From an uncultured Oscillospiraceae bacterium (lineage in GTDB: Bacteria > Bacillota > Clostridia > Oscillospirales > Oscillospiraceae), in contig CAKTVG010000001.1 in assembly GCA_934622035.1 (NCBI GenBank), forward strand, positions 124,001 through 188,000: 64,000 bases of DNA. Direction: 5' to 3'. This document shows positions 23,375-32,126 of this stretch, piece after piece. Within the stretch, counting starts at the first letter, position 1; each line of letters opens with the position of its first letter. The notes beneath the pieces are model-generated. The model searched no databases and was not told the DNA's origin. It worked only from the letters and a program-made list of their open reading frames with translations. The position numbers and the translations under genes are program-made.

Positions 23375-25807
23375 ATGCAGAAATCGAAACAGCGGGAGTC
23401 CCGCCCGGAGCTGACCGTCGCACCCCGTGCGGCGATGGAGGATGCGCTGCGGCGCATCTTCGGATGCAGTCTGGAGGAGGCCACGGAAAAGCAGGCCTAC
23501 CGCGCCCTTTGCACCGTCGTGCGCGAGCTGCTCGCGGAGAAGAACCGCGTGTTCCAGAATCGCTGTGCGCAGGAGGAAAAGAAGGAAGTTTACTATATGT
23601 CCATGGAGTTCCTGGTCGGAACGAGCCTGCGCAATAACCTGTTCAACCTCGGCGTGGAGAAGGAATACCGCGAGATGCTTGCACAGGCGGGCATCAACAT
23701 CGACCACCTCTACGCCATGGAGCCGGACGCAGGTCTCGGCAACGGCGGCCTCGGCCGTCTGGCTTCCTGCTATATGGACGCGGCGACCGGACTGGACTAC
23801 CCCGTGACCGGCTGCTCCATCCGCTATGAGTTCGGCATCTTCCGCCAGAAGATCGTCGACGGCTGGCAGATGGAATTTCCGGACAACTGGCTGGAAATGG
23901 GCGACGTGTGGCTCCGCACCCGCGAGGACGACGCGGTCGAGGTCAAATTCGGCGGCGAGGTTCGCGAGTGGATGGACAACGGCCGCTTCAAGGTCGCGCA
24001 GGTCGGCTATAATTCCGTGATCGCCGTGCCGCATGACATGTTTATCTCCGGCTACGACAGCGACGCGGCAAACCGCCTGATCCTCTGGAGCGCAAAGCTG
24101 CCGCAGAGCTTCGATATGGCGGCCTTCTCCCGCGGCGACTATGTCCGCGCGCTGGAGCGCAATGCCATGGCCGAGACGATCTCCAAGGTGCTCTATCCCG
24201 CGGACGATCATATCCAGGGCAAGCGCCTGCGCCTGAAGCAGCAGTATCTGCTGGTTTCCGCCTCCCTGCAGAGCATTCTCAAGAAGCACTATAAGAAGTA
24301 CCACACCTATGCGAATCTGGCCGATAAGCTGGCCATTCACATCAACGACACCCACCCGGCGCTGTGCGTGCCGGAGCTGATGCGCCTGCTGATCGATGAG
24401 CACGACTTCGGCTGGGACGAGGCCTGGGAGATCACCTGCAACACCCTGTCCTACACGAACCACACCGTCATGAGCGAAGCGCTCGAGCGCTGGAGCGTCG
24501 ATCTGTTCCGCGAGCAGCTGCCGCGCGTTTACTCCATCTGCGTGGAGATCAACCGCCGCCTGATCGAGCATCTGTGCGCGGTGTATCCCAACGACTGGGG
24601 CAAGATCAACTATATGGCCGTCATTGCGAACAATGAGGTGCGCATGGCGAACCTCTGCCTCGCGGCCTGCCACGCCGTCAACGGCGTTTCCAAGCTGCAC
24701 ACGGACATCCTGCGCAACGGCATCTTCCGCGACTACTGCCAGATCACGCCGGACCGCTTCCTCAACGTGACGAACGGCATCGCGTACCGCCGCTGGCTGT
24801 GCCAGTCCGATCCGCTGCTGACGGACTACCTGACCACGCTCATCGGCGACGGCTTCAAGCGCGATGCGCGCGACCTGGAAAAGCTCATGAAGTACGTGGA
24901 CGACGAGAAGGTCCTTGCCGAGCTGCGCCGCATCAAGCGCAAGAACAAGGAGCGTCTTGCCAAACTCATCGAGGAGCAGAACGGCATCCGCGTCAATCCG
25001 GATTCGATTTTCGATATCCAGATCAAGCGCCTGCACGAGTATAAGCGCCAGCTTCTGAACATTCTGCATGTGCTCTATCTCTATAATCAGATCAAGAAGA
25101 ACCCCGACGCGCCCTTTGTTTCGCGCACCTTCATCTTTGCGGCGAAGGCCTCGGCGGGCTATATCCGCGCAAAGCAGATCATCAGCCTGATCGTTGCGGT
25201 TTCCAACTTCATCAACGCCGACCCGCAGGTGCGCGATAAGCTGAAGGTCGTCTTCATTGAGGACTACAAGGTCTCCCTCGCGGAGATCATCATCCCGGCG
25301 GCGGACATCTCCGAGCAGATTTCCGTGGCGGGCAAGGAGGCCTCCGGCACCGGCAACATGAAGCTGATGATCAACGGCGCCGTCACCATCGGCACGCTGG
25401 ACGGCGCGAACGTCGAGATCCACGAGCAGGTGGGCGACGAGAACATCTTCCTCTTCGGCATGAAGGCCCACGAGGTTGACGCGCTGTGGCAGCGCGGCTA
25501 CGATCCCAACGAGTTCCTGACGCCTGAGCTGCGGGAGGTTCTGGAAATGCTGACCTCCGGCATCCTTGGCCAGCGCTTCGACGATTTGGTCGATTCCCTG
25601 CTGACCAAGCGCTTCGGCGTGGCGGATGCCTATATGACGATTGCCGACTTTGCCGACTATGCGCGCGCACAGAAAGTCGTCTCCGAAACGTATCTGGATG
25701 AGAAGAAGTTTGCGCAGATGTCCCTGGTCAACATCGCCAAGGCGGGCATTTTCTCCTCCGATCGCGCGGTCGAGGAGTACGCCGAGAAGATTTGGAACCT
25801 TGACTGA
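23375..25807 (+). CDS. glgP: Glycogen/maltodextrin phosphorylase
   Basis: An 810-residue PLP-dependent GT35 phosphorylase that releases glucose-1-phosphate from alpha-glucan. The pyridoxal-phosphate lysine lies in EASGTGNMKLMINGA (about residue 658). Other family stretches are LGNGGLGRLASCYMDA (about 128-143), HINDTHPAL (about 326-334) and the RLHEYKRQLLN motif (about 553-563). AGGAGG precedes the ATG, and a 73-base gap separates it from glgA with no clear terminator. Its TGA shares a base with the following ATG (TGATG), coupling it to the amylase. It lets the cell mobilise the glycogen made by the upstream enzymes. Confidence 0.96.
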   Translation: MQKSKQRESRPELTVAPRAAMEDALRRIFGCSLEEATEKQAYRALCTVVRELLAEKNRVFQNRCAQEEKKEVYYMSMEFLVGTSLRNNLFNLGVEKEYREMLAQAGINIDHLYAMEPDAGLGNGGLGRLASCYMDAATGLDYPVTGCSIRYEFGIFRQKIVDGWQMEFPDNWLEMGDVWLRTREDDAVEVKFGGEVREWMDNGRFKVAQVGYNSVIAVPHDMFISGYDSDAANRLILWSAKLPQSFDMAAFSRGDYVRALERNAMAETISKVLYPADDHIQGKRLRLKQQYLLVSASLQSILKKHYKKYHTYANLADKLAIHINDTHPALCVPELMRLLIDEHDFGWDEAWEITCNTLSYTNHTVMSEALERWSVDLFREQLPRVYSICVEINRRLIEHLCAVYPNDWGKINYMAVIANNEVRMANLCLAACHAVNGVSKLHTDILRNGIFRDYCQITPDRFLNVTNGIAYRRWLCQSDPLLTDYLTTLIGDGFKRDARDLEKLMKYVDDEKVLAELRRIKRKNKERLAKLIEEQNGIRVNPDSIFDIQIKRLHEYKRQLLNILHVLYLYNQIKKNPDAPFVSRTFIFAAKASAGYIRAKQIISLIVAVSNFINADPQVRDKLKVVFIEDYKVSLAEIIIPAADISEQISVAGKEASGTGNMKLMINGAVTIGTLDGANVEIHEQVGDENIFLFGMKAHEVDALWQRGYDPNEFLTPELREVLEMLTSGILGQRFDDLVDSLLTKRFGVADAYMTIADFADYARAQKVVSETYLDEKKFAQMSLVNIAKAGIFSSDRAVEEYAEKIWNLD

Positions 25808-27645
25808 TGCGAATTCTGTTTAACAGCAGGCAGGAAGCTTACAAAACCCCGTTCGGAACGCTCCGGACGGGGGAATCCTGTATGATGAAGATTCAGATCC
25901 CCTGCAACTGCGGCGCGATTGTCGTGGAGCTGGTGCTGGAAAACTGCGAGGAGCAGCCCTGCCGCACGGTGGCGTTTGAAAAGGAATGCAGCGACGGCGT
26001 CTATGACACCTGGCGCGGCGTGTTCACGCAGGAGCGCGGGCTGTATTTCTACTGGTTTCGGATCCACAAGCCGGACGGCAGCTTCCGCCTGTTCCGGCAG
26101 GGCGACCAGACCAATATGGAAGCGGGCGATAAGTGGCAGCTCAGCGTGATCCCGGCGGATTTCACCGTCCCGGATTACGCGCGCGGCACGGTGATGTATC
26201 AGATCTTTCCGGACCGCTTCCACCGAGTGGGAAGCTGCGACGTTTCCCAAAAGCTTGGCCCGTTCTGGGTACACGAGCACCCGACCGACACACCGCAGTT
26301 TACGGCCGACGCCGGCGGCAACTGGTGCAACGACTTTTACGGCGGGAATTTGCAGGGCATCCGTGAAAAGCTGCCCTATCTGCACGGCCTTGGCGTGACG
26401 GTGCTGTACCTCAACCCGGTATTCATGGCCTACTCCAACCACCGCTATGACACCGCCGACTATAAGCGCATTGACCCCATGCTCGGCACGCAGGAGGACT
26501 TTGCCGCCCTCTGTGCCGACGCGCACGCGCTGGGGATGCGCGTCATTCTTGACGGCGTGTTTTCCCACACCGGCAGCAACAGCGCCTATTTCGACGCTAA
26601 GGGCATTTTCGGCCACGGCGCCGTTTCCGACCCGCAGTCGCCCTACCGCTCCTGGTATCGCTTCCGGCACTATCCGGACGACTATGACGCCTGGTGGAAC
26701 ATGCCGACGCTGCCGAATGTGGAGGAATTGTCGGAAAGTTATGTCAACTACGTCATCGAGGATGAGGACTCCGTGCTGGCCCACTGGCTGCGGCTCGGCG
26801 CGGACGGCTTCCGCCTGGACGTCGTGGACGAGCTGCCGGACGAGTTTGTTCTGAAGCTGAAGCAGCGGCTGCGCCGCCTCAAGCCGGACTCGCTGCTCAT
26901 CGGCGAGGTCTGGGAGGACGCGTCAAACAAGCGCGCCTATGGCATTTCCCGCCGCTACTTCGTGGATGGCGAGCTGGACAGCGTGATGAACTACCCCTGG
27001 CAGAAGGCGATCATCGCCTATGTTACGGGGGAGGACGACGGCAGCGGGCTTGGCGAGCGCATTATGCAGCTTGCCGAGAACTACCCGCCGCAGGTGCTCG
27101 CCTGTGTGATGAATCTGCTTGGCTCCCACGACACGATGCGCATTCTGACTCGCCTGGGCGACGGCTTCCACGGTTCGAAGGCCGAGTGGGCGCAGCACCG
27201 TATGACGCCGGAGTCGCGGCGGGAGGCAGTTTCCCGGTTGCACCGGGCGGCCTTCCTGCAATTCATGCTGCCCGGCATGGCCAGCATTTATTATGGCGAC
27301 GAGGCCGGCATGGAGGGCGGCGAGGATCCCTTCTGCCGCCGCTATTATCCCTGGGGAGCGGAGGACACGGCGCTTCGCACGTATTTCGCGGCCCTGTGCC
27401 GCGTGAAGAACGACACGCCTGTGCTGAAGGATGGCGACGTCCGCGTTTTGCAGGCGGGCGGCGGGAAAATTGCCTTCGTCCGGACGATGCCGGAAGGTGC
27501 ACGAGTGGGCGTCTTCATGAATCTGTCGCACGAGGAATGGCAGCCGGAGCAGCGCGGAGAAATTATTTTTGCCGAGGGGCTTGGGCGGCTTTATGACGGG
27601 CAATGCTCCCTGATGCCGCAGGGCTTCTGCCTGCTGCGCCTGTGA
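25807..27645 (+). CDS. GH13 alpha-glucan hydrolase (neopullulanase/amylase type)
   Basis: A 612-residue GH13 glycoside hydrolase. The N-terminal sandwich (about residues 1-115, starting with the typical SRQEAYKTPFGTL) precedes a barrel with VMYQIFPDRFHRVG, DGVFSHTG (region I), GFRLDVVDEL (nucleophile Asp, region II), IGEVWEDA (acid/base Glu, region III) and LLGSHDTMR (region IV). No signal peptide is visible, so it probably acts in the cytosol on glycogen or imported maltodextrins, assisting GlgP. Start chosen from TGATG coupling to glgP and conservation of the N-terminus; there is no strong ribosome site. Neopullulanase, cyclomaltodextrinase or maltogenic amylase activity cannot be separated by eye. 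Confidence 0.9.
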   Translation: MRILFNSRQEAYKTPFGTLRTGESCMMKIQIPCNCGAIVVELVLENCEEQPCRTVAFEKECSDGVYDTWRGVFTQERGLYFYWFRIHKPDGSFRLFRQGDQTNMEAGDKWQLSVIPADFTVPDYARGTVMYQIFPDRFHRVGSCDVSQKLGPFWVHEHPTDTPQFTADAGGNWCNDFYGGNLQGIREKLPYLHGLGVTVLYLNPVFMAYSNHRYDTADYKRIDPMLGTQEDFAALCADAHALGMRVILDGVFSHTGSNSAYFDAKGIFGHGAVSDPQSPYRSWYRFRHYPDDYDAWWNMPTLPNVEELSESYVNYVIEDEDSVLAHWLRLGADGFRLDVVDELPDEFVLKLKQRLRRLKPDSLLIGEVWEDASNKRAYGISRRYFVDGELDSVMNYPWQKAIIAYVTGEDDGSGLGERIMQLAENYPPQVLACVMNLLGSHDTMRILTRLGDGFHGSKAEWAQHRMTPESRREAVSRLHRAAFLQFMLPGMASIYYGDEAGMEGGEDPFCRRYYPWGAEDTALRTYFAALCRVKNDTPVLKDGDVRVLQAGGGKIAFVRTMPEGARVGVFMNLSHEEWQPEQRGEIIFAEGLGRLYDGQCSLMPQGFCLLRL

Positions 27646-27650
27646 GAAGA

Positions 27651-27671
27651 GACGGGCGAAAAACGCCCGTC
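27651..27671 (+). terminator. Hairpin after the glycogen operon
   Basis: GACGGGCG-AAAAA-CGCCCGTC, extended outside by TGAGA/TCTCA arms. No T run follows directly, so termination may be weak. The remaining gap to 28061 (about 390 bases) is A+T-rich and shows no gene that I can support. Confidence 0.55.
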
Positions 27672-28061
27672 CGCGTCTCAAGGACAAAAAACGAGCGGCT
27701 TTTACAATTTGAATGAATAATGCGCTGCGAAAATGCAAGAATCGCCGGGGGAAAAGCGGGGCAAATTCCCGCCTTACCCCAGTGGCAGTTGTCATATTGA
27801 CGGTGTTGTTCCTGTAAGATTCCATCCGGACACAAGGCGGTATGCATAGAGTGTATGAATATACAGGATTGACCGTGCGAGAGAGGGAGACAGCCTGTCG
27901 CTCTGACAAAGACAAAACAGAAACATATTTGGCCCTCGAAAGCCGAATTGACCGCCGGTTTCTGCTAAAAACAAATTTTTTGGCAAATACAAAATTCGTA
28001 GAATTCACAAAAAATGCCGAAAATTGCTGATTTTACATTCAAATGTTGTTCATATTATATA

Positions 28062-28090
28062 TTGACAATTTTGCTGCCCCATGGTATAAT
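28062..28090 (+). promoter_or_regulatory. Consensus promoter upstream of the ABC importer region
   Basis: TTGACA (28062-28067), a 17-base spacer and TATAAT (28085-28090), a perfect sigma-A match, 47 bases before the small membrane-protein gene. Confidence 0.88.
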
Positions 28091-28137
28091 CCCTGCATAT
28101 TCGGGGAATAGCCGGGGAAACCGGACGGAGGATGCAC

Positions 28138-28686
28138 ATGGTCAGAAAAAAGTACGCCCAGGACTATCGGTCCGAGACGATCCTGACCCCCGGAGGACAC
28201 CGCCGGACGGTGGTGACCTATATCGGCGTGTATTACCGCTTCGCGGCGGAACCGAAGACCGTTCGGCGCACAAAGCTCTGGTACAGCATTTTGACCGCAC
28301 TGTCTGCGGCGCTGTGGCTGCTGCTTCTGCTGGCGAACGTCCGGCCGCTGGCAAACAGCTGGGCCTTCACCGCACCGATGGTAATCGGCATTGCGGCAGT
28401 CGGCGAGGAGCTGATGGCGCTCTGGCGCCTGCACACGGCGAAGGAGCACGTCACGCGCGAGCACAACGATAAGCTCTACGGCCGCTACCAGTTCTTTTCC
28501 GGTGCGCAGACGGCACTTGGCCTGTGTGCGTTGGCGAGCGGCATCGTGATGCTATGCACGAACGAATTTTCCGCGTTGAACCTGCTTCTGTGCTGCGGCG
28601 CTGCGGCGTGGGCGGCGTGCGGCGTGGTCATGTACCTGCTGCGTGGGAACCTCCGCATGGAGGAGCTTCCGCAGGATACATTATAA
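28138..28686 (+). CDS. Small four-helix membrane protein of unknown function
   Basis: A 182-residue protein that I do not recognise. The first 45 residues are polar and basic. Four hydrophobic segments follow (about residues 46-66, 73-92, 118-140 and 144-166), with a charged loop (KEHVTREHNDKLYGRYQ) between the second and third. I start at the ATG at 28138, six bases after GGAGG; the ATG at 28132 touches the ribosome site and is unlikely. It has its own strong promoter and lies 51 bases before the importer lipoprotein gene, so it may be the first gene of that operon. Confidence 0.75.
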   Translation: MVRKKYAQDYRSETILTPGGHRRTVVTYIGVYYRFAAEPKTVRRTKLWYSILTALSAALWLLLLLANVRPLANSWAFTAPMVIGIAAVGEELMALWRLHTAKEHVTREHNDKLYGRYQFFSGAQTALGLCALASGIVMLCTNEFSALNLLLCCGAAAWAACGVVMYLLRGNLRMEELPQDTL

Positions 28687-28691
28687 TGTAT
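28676..28691. promoter_or_regulatory. Palindromic operator-like site before the importer operon
   Basis: ATACATTATAATGTAT is a perfect 16-base palindrome that contains TATAAT (28682-28687) and overlaps the stop codon of the upstream gene. It lies 46 bases ahead of the lipoprotein ATG. A weak TGGAGG 18 bases upstream could act as a -35 box. This looks like a regulated promoter or operator. Confidence 0.45.
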
Positions 28692-28737
28692 ATTGGCGGC
28701 AATCGCTGCTGAATATAAATCAATAGGAGGAAAGAAA

Positions 28738-31008
28738 ATGAAAAACAAAATCATGAAGATCTTCGCAATCGCGCTGGCTCTCGTGATGGTTGTTGCTCTC
28801 TTTGCTGGCTGCAAGCCGAGCAGCAAGGCTTCCGGCACGCTGGTTTATGCGACTGCAACCTTCGGTCAGAAGTTCAGCCCGTTCTTTGCGACGACTGCTT
28901 ATGACCAGGAAGTTGTTGACCTGACCCAGGCCGGCCTGCTCACGGCTGACCGTGAAGGCAACATCGTCCGCAAGGGCATCGAGGGCGAGACCATCGCCTA
29001 CAACGGCACTGACTACACCTACAAGGGCATCGGCGATGTCGATGTCGTTGAGAATGCTGACGGCACCGTCGATTACAACCTGACCATGCGTAAGGACGTT
29101 AAGTTCTCCGATGGCAAGAAGGCTACGATCGACGACGTTATCTTCGGCATCTATGTTATGTGCGACCCGACCTATGACGGCGCTTCCACTCTTTATGCTC
29201 TTCCGATCGAAGGCATGGACGAGTACCGCGGCGGCATGGAATCCCTGATGAACGTCATCCTCAAGGCTGGCCCGGACGGCAAGGCCGAGCAGGCGACCGA
29301 GGAGCAGACCTCCACGTTCTGGGCTGCGTTCAACGCTGCCGGCGAGAAGTTCGCTCAGGAAATCATTGATTACGTTATTGCTAACTATGGCGAAGCGTAC
29401 AACGTTTCCGATGCTGCTGGCGCCGCTGCACTGTGGGGCTACGAAGGCGTTACCGATGCAAAGAGCTTCTTCGATCAGATCGTTGCCAACTATGGCTATG
29501 ACCTCTCCGATGATGGCATCAACAAGGAAGTTGCTGAGACCTCTATCTCCGACCTCATCTATGCTGAGCTGGGCGACAAGGTCACCGAGTATCAGAAGGG
29601 CGTCTCCACCGGCGAATCCGCTGCCAACATCAAGGGCATCGTTCGTACCGGCGACTACAGCATGACCGTGCACTGCACGAGCTTCGATGCTACCGCGATC
29701 TACAACATGAGCTTCACCGTTGCTCCGCTGCACTACTACGGCGACGAGAAGGCTTATGACTACAACAACAATCAGTTCGGCTTCACCAAGGGCGACCTGA
29801 GCGGCGTTAAGGCCAAGACCACCCAGCCTATCGGCTGCGGCCCCTATGTCTTCGACAGCTATGAAAACGGCGTCGTTACCCTGAAGGCCAACACCGAGTA
29901 CTGGGCAGGCTCCCCCAAGATCGAATACATCCGCATGGTCGAGTCCACCGACAACGACTATGTCCCCGGCATCCAGGCTGGCACCTTTGATATCGCTGTT
30001 CCGTCCATCAACGCTCAGACCCTGAAGGCTCTGCAGGATGGCAACTCCAACGGCGAAATCACCGGCGACACCACCACCACCATTCTGGTTGACTACCGCG
30101 GCTATGGCTACCTCGGCATGAACGCTGACCTTGTGAACGTCGGCGGCAAGCCCGAGTCCCAGGAATCCAAGGATCTCCGTCTGGCTATCATGACCGTTCT
30201 GTCCGTCCATCGTGACACCGTTATCGACTCCTACTATGGCGACCGCGCAAGCGTTATCCAGTACCCGATTTCCAACACCTCTTGGGCAGCTCCCCGTCCC
30301 ACCGACGAAGGCTATGAGACTGCTTACAGCAAGGATGTTGACGGCAACCCCATCTACACCGAGGGTATGTCCGAGCAGCAGAAGTACGAGGCGGCTCTGA
30401 AGGCTGCTGTCGGCTATCTGAAGGCTGCCGGCTACACCTACGACGAAGCAACCGGTAAGTTCACCGCTGCTCCGGAAGGCGCAAAGCTTGAATACGAAAT
30501 CATGGTTCCTGGCCAGGGCGAAGGCGACCATCCCGCATTTGGCGTGGCACTGGCTGCTTCCGAACAGCTCAAGACCATCGGCTTCAACCTGATCGTCTCC
30601 GACGTTGAGACCTCTGTTTGGAACAACGCTCTCGAGGGCAACACCGCTGAGCTGTGGTGCGCTGCATGGCAGTCCACTGCTGACCCCGATATGTATCAGG
30701 TCTACTACAGCGACAACGCTCATGGTCAGGGCACGAACTCCAACCACTATCAGATCGTTGACAGCCAGCTCGATCAGCTGATCGTTGACGCCCGTTCCAG
30801 CTCCGATACCGCTTATCGTAAGGCTACCTACAAGCAGTGCCTCGATATCATCCTGAGCTGGGGCTGCGAACTGCCTCTCTATCAGAGAAAGGACTGCACT
30901 GTCGTTTCTTCCCAGCGTGTCAATGTTGACACCATGCCCAAGGATATGACTCCGTACTGGGGCTGGTATGCAGAGATCGAGAACCTGGAAGTTATCAGCG
31001 CCCAGTAA
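28738..31008 (+). CDS. Oligopeptide-type ABC importer, substrate-binding lipoprotein
   Basis: A 756-residue solute-binding protein of family 5 (OppA/DppA type), anchored outside the membrane. The signal sequence ends in LFAGC, a lipobox with the lipidated Cys at about residue 22. Family features are LTMRKDVKFSDGKKAT (about 115-130), the GCGPYVFDSYENGVVTLKAN stretch and NTEYWAG (about 380-402). At 756 residues it is longer than the usual 530-600, with additional sequence inserted around residues 160-290. I start at the ATG at 28738 after AGGAGGAAAGAAA. Codon use is richer in GCT and GTT than in neighbours, as in highly expressed genes. The substrate is probably peptides, but cannot be fixed. 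Confidence 0.9.
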   Translation: MKNKIMKIFAIALALVMVVALFAGCKPSSKASGTLVYATATFGQKFSPFFATTAYDQEVVDLTQAGLLTADREGNIVRKGIEGETIAYNGTDYTYKGIGDVDVVENADGTVDYNLTMRKDVKFSDGKKATIDDVIFGIYVMCDPTYDGASTLYALPIEGMDEYRGGMESLMNVILKAGPDGKAEQATEEQTSTFWAAFNAAGEKFAQEIIDYVIANYGEAYNVSDAAGAAALWGYEGVTDAKSFFDQIVANYGYDLSDDGINKEVAETSISDLIYAELGDKVTEYQKGVSTGESAANIKGIVRTGDYSMTVHCTSFDATAIYNMSFTVAPLHYYGDEKAYDYNNNQFGFTKGDLSGVKAKTTQPIGCGPYVFDSYENGVVTLKANTEYWAGSPKIEYIRMVESTDNDYVPGIQAGTFDIAVPSINAQTLKALQDGNSNGEITGDTTTTILVDYRGYGYLGMNADLVNVGGKPESQESKDLRLAIMTVLSVHRDTVIDSYYGDRASVIQYPISNTSWAAPRPTDEGYETAYSKDVDGNPIYTEGMSEQQKYEAALKAAVGYLKAAGYTYDEATGKFTAAPEGAKLEYEIMVPGQGEGDHPAFGVALAASEQLKTIGFNLIVSDVETSVWNNALEGNTAELWCAAWQSTADPDMYQVYYSDNAHGQGTNSNHYQIVDSQLDQLIVDARSSSDTAYRKATYKQCLDIILSWGCELPLYQRKDCTVVSSQRVNVDTMPKDMTPYWGWYAEIENLEVISAQ

Positions 31009-31053
31009 TTCCGGCAGTCTGACTTTCGGTCGATTCTGAAAGAAACCAAGCAA

Positions 31054-31096
31054 TTTACGGCAAGGGGGGCCACCAAGGCCCCCTTTCTGCCGTAAA
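31054..31096 (+). terminator. Strong intercistronic hairpin
   Basis: TTTACGGCA...TGCCGTAAA arms enclose GGGGGGCC/GGCCCCC, giving a long stem with an internal bulge between the binding-protein and permease genes. It has no long T run after it, so it probably acts as a partial terminator or a 3' mRNA stabiliser that lets the lipoprotein be made in excess over the permeases. Confidence 0.7.
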
Positions 31097-31125
31097 ACCA
31101 GTATAGAAACAGGGTGGAAAGAAAC

Positions 31126-32115
31126 ATGTCAAAATTTGTTATTAAGCGACTTCTCTACTCCGCTGTGATCCTCATCGTCGTTATGTTCCTTGTCTACGCG
31201 CTGATGTATATGATGCCAAACAATTACATCGAGCAGCAGGCCCGCCAGCTTGCCACGCGTCCCGGCGCCACCAAGTCCTATCAGGAATGGTTGGACGACC
31301 TGAACAAGCAATACGGCATGGATGAGAATATCATTTCGGGTTATTTTACCTGGTGGAAGAGTGCTCTGACAGGTAATCTCGGCAACAGCTGGCAATGGAC
31401 CAAGCCCGTCATTGAGGAATTCAACGACACGGTCTGGATTAGCTTTATCCTCAGCTCCGTTGCTTTTGCATTTGAATTATTGATCGCCATTCCGCTCGGT
31501 GTCCTCGCCGCCCGGAAGCAGTATCAGTTTGCGGACTACGCAGCTACAGTCATTTCCATGATCTGCATTTCACTGCCTACCTTCTTCCTTGCGTGTCTGC
31601 TCAAGCTTGTCTTTGCGACAAAGCTCGGCTGGTTTGACTTTACCGGTATGACCAGCCGTAACTATCCCCAGCTTTCCGAATTCGGAAAGATCCTCGATGT
31701 CGGCAAGCATATGGTCTTGCCCGCAATTACTTTGATTATTATCAGCATCGGTGGTCTGATGCGTTATACCCGTACCAATATGCTCGAAGTCCTCAATGCG
31801 GACTATATCCGCACCGCGCGCGCCAAGGGTGTGCCGGAAAAGAAGGTCATCAGCAAGCATGCCTTCCGTAATACCCTCATTCCGCTCGTCACCAGCCTCG
31901 GCGGCTCTCTGCCGTCCCTGTTCGGCGGCGCGCTGATTACGGAAACGCTGTTTGGCATTCAGGGCATTGGTTATGCGTCCTACTATTCCATGGTCAGCGC
32001 GGACATCCCCTTCACGATGTTCTATCTGACGTTCATCTCCATTCTGACGCTGCTCGGCAACCTCCTGGCGGATATCCTCTATGCCGCTGTTGACCCGCGC
32101 GTCCGTCTCGGCTAA
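31126..32115 (+). CDS. ABC importer permease, OppB/DppB type
   Basis: A 329-residue permease with six hydrophobic segments. The first is at about residues 9-31, followed by a long extracytoplasmic loop. The EAA coupling motif, ADYIRTARAKGVPEKKVISKHAFRN (shown only in part: ARAKGVPEKKV, about 229-239), contacts the ATPases. The LFGGALITETLFGIQGIG stretch is typical of the OppB branch. I start at the ATG at 31126 after GGTGGAAAG; the in-frame GTG at 31114 is part of that ribosome site. An OppC-like gene follows 11 bases later. Confidence 0.92.
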   Translation: MSKFVIKRLLYSAVILIVVMFLVYALMYMMPNNYIEQQARQLATRPGATKSYQEWLDDLNKQYGMDENIISGYFTWWKSALTGNLGNSWQWTKPVIEEFNDTVWISFILSSVAFAFELLIAIPLGVLAARKQYQFADYAATVISMICISLPTFFLACLLKLVFATKLGWFDFTGMTSRNYPQLSEFGKILDVGKHMVLPAITLIIISIGGLMRYTRTNMLEVLNADYIRTARAKGVPEKKVISKHAFRNTLIPLVTSLGGSLPSLFGGALITETLFGIQGIGYASYYSMVSADIPFTMFYLTFISILTLLGNLLADILYAAVDPRVRLG

Positions 32116-32126
32116 GGAGGATCGAT

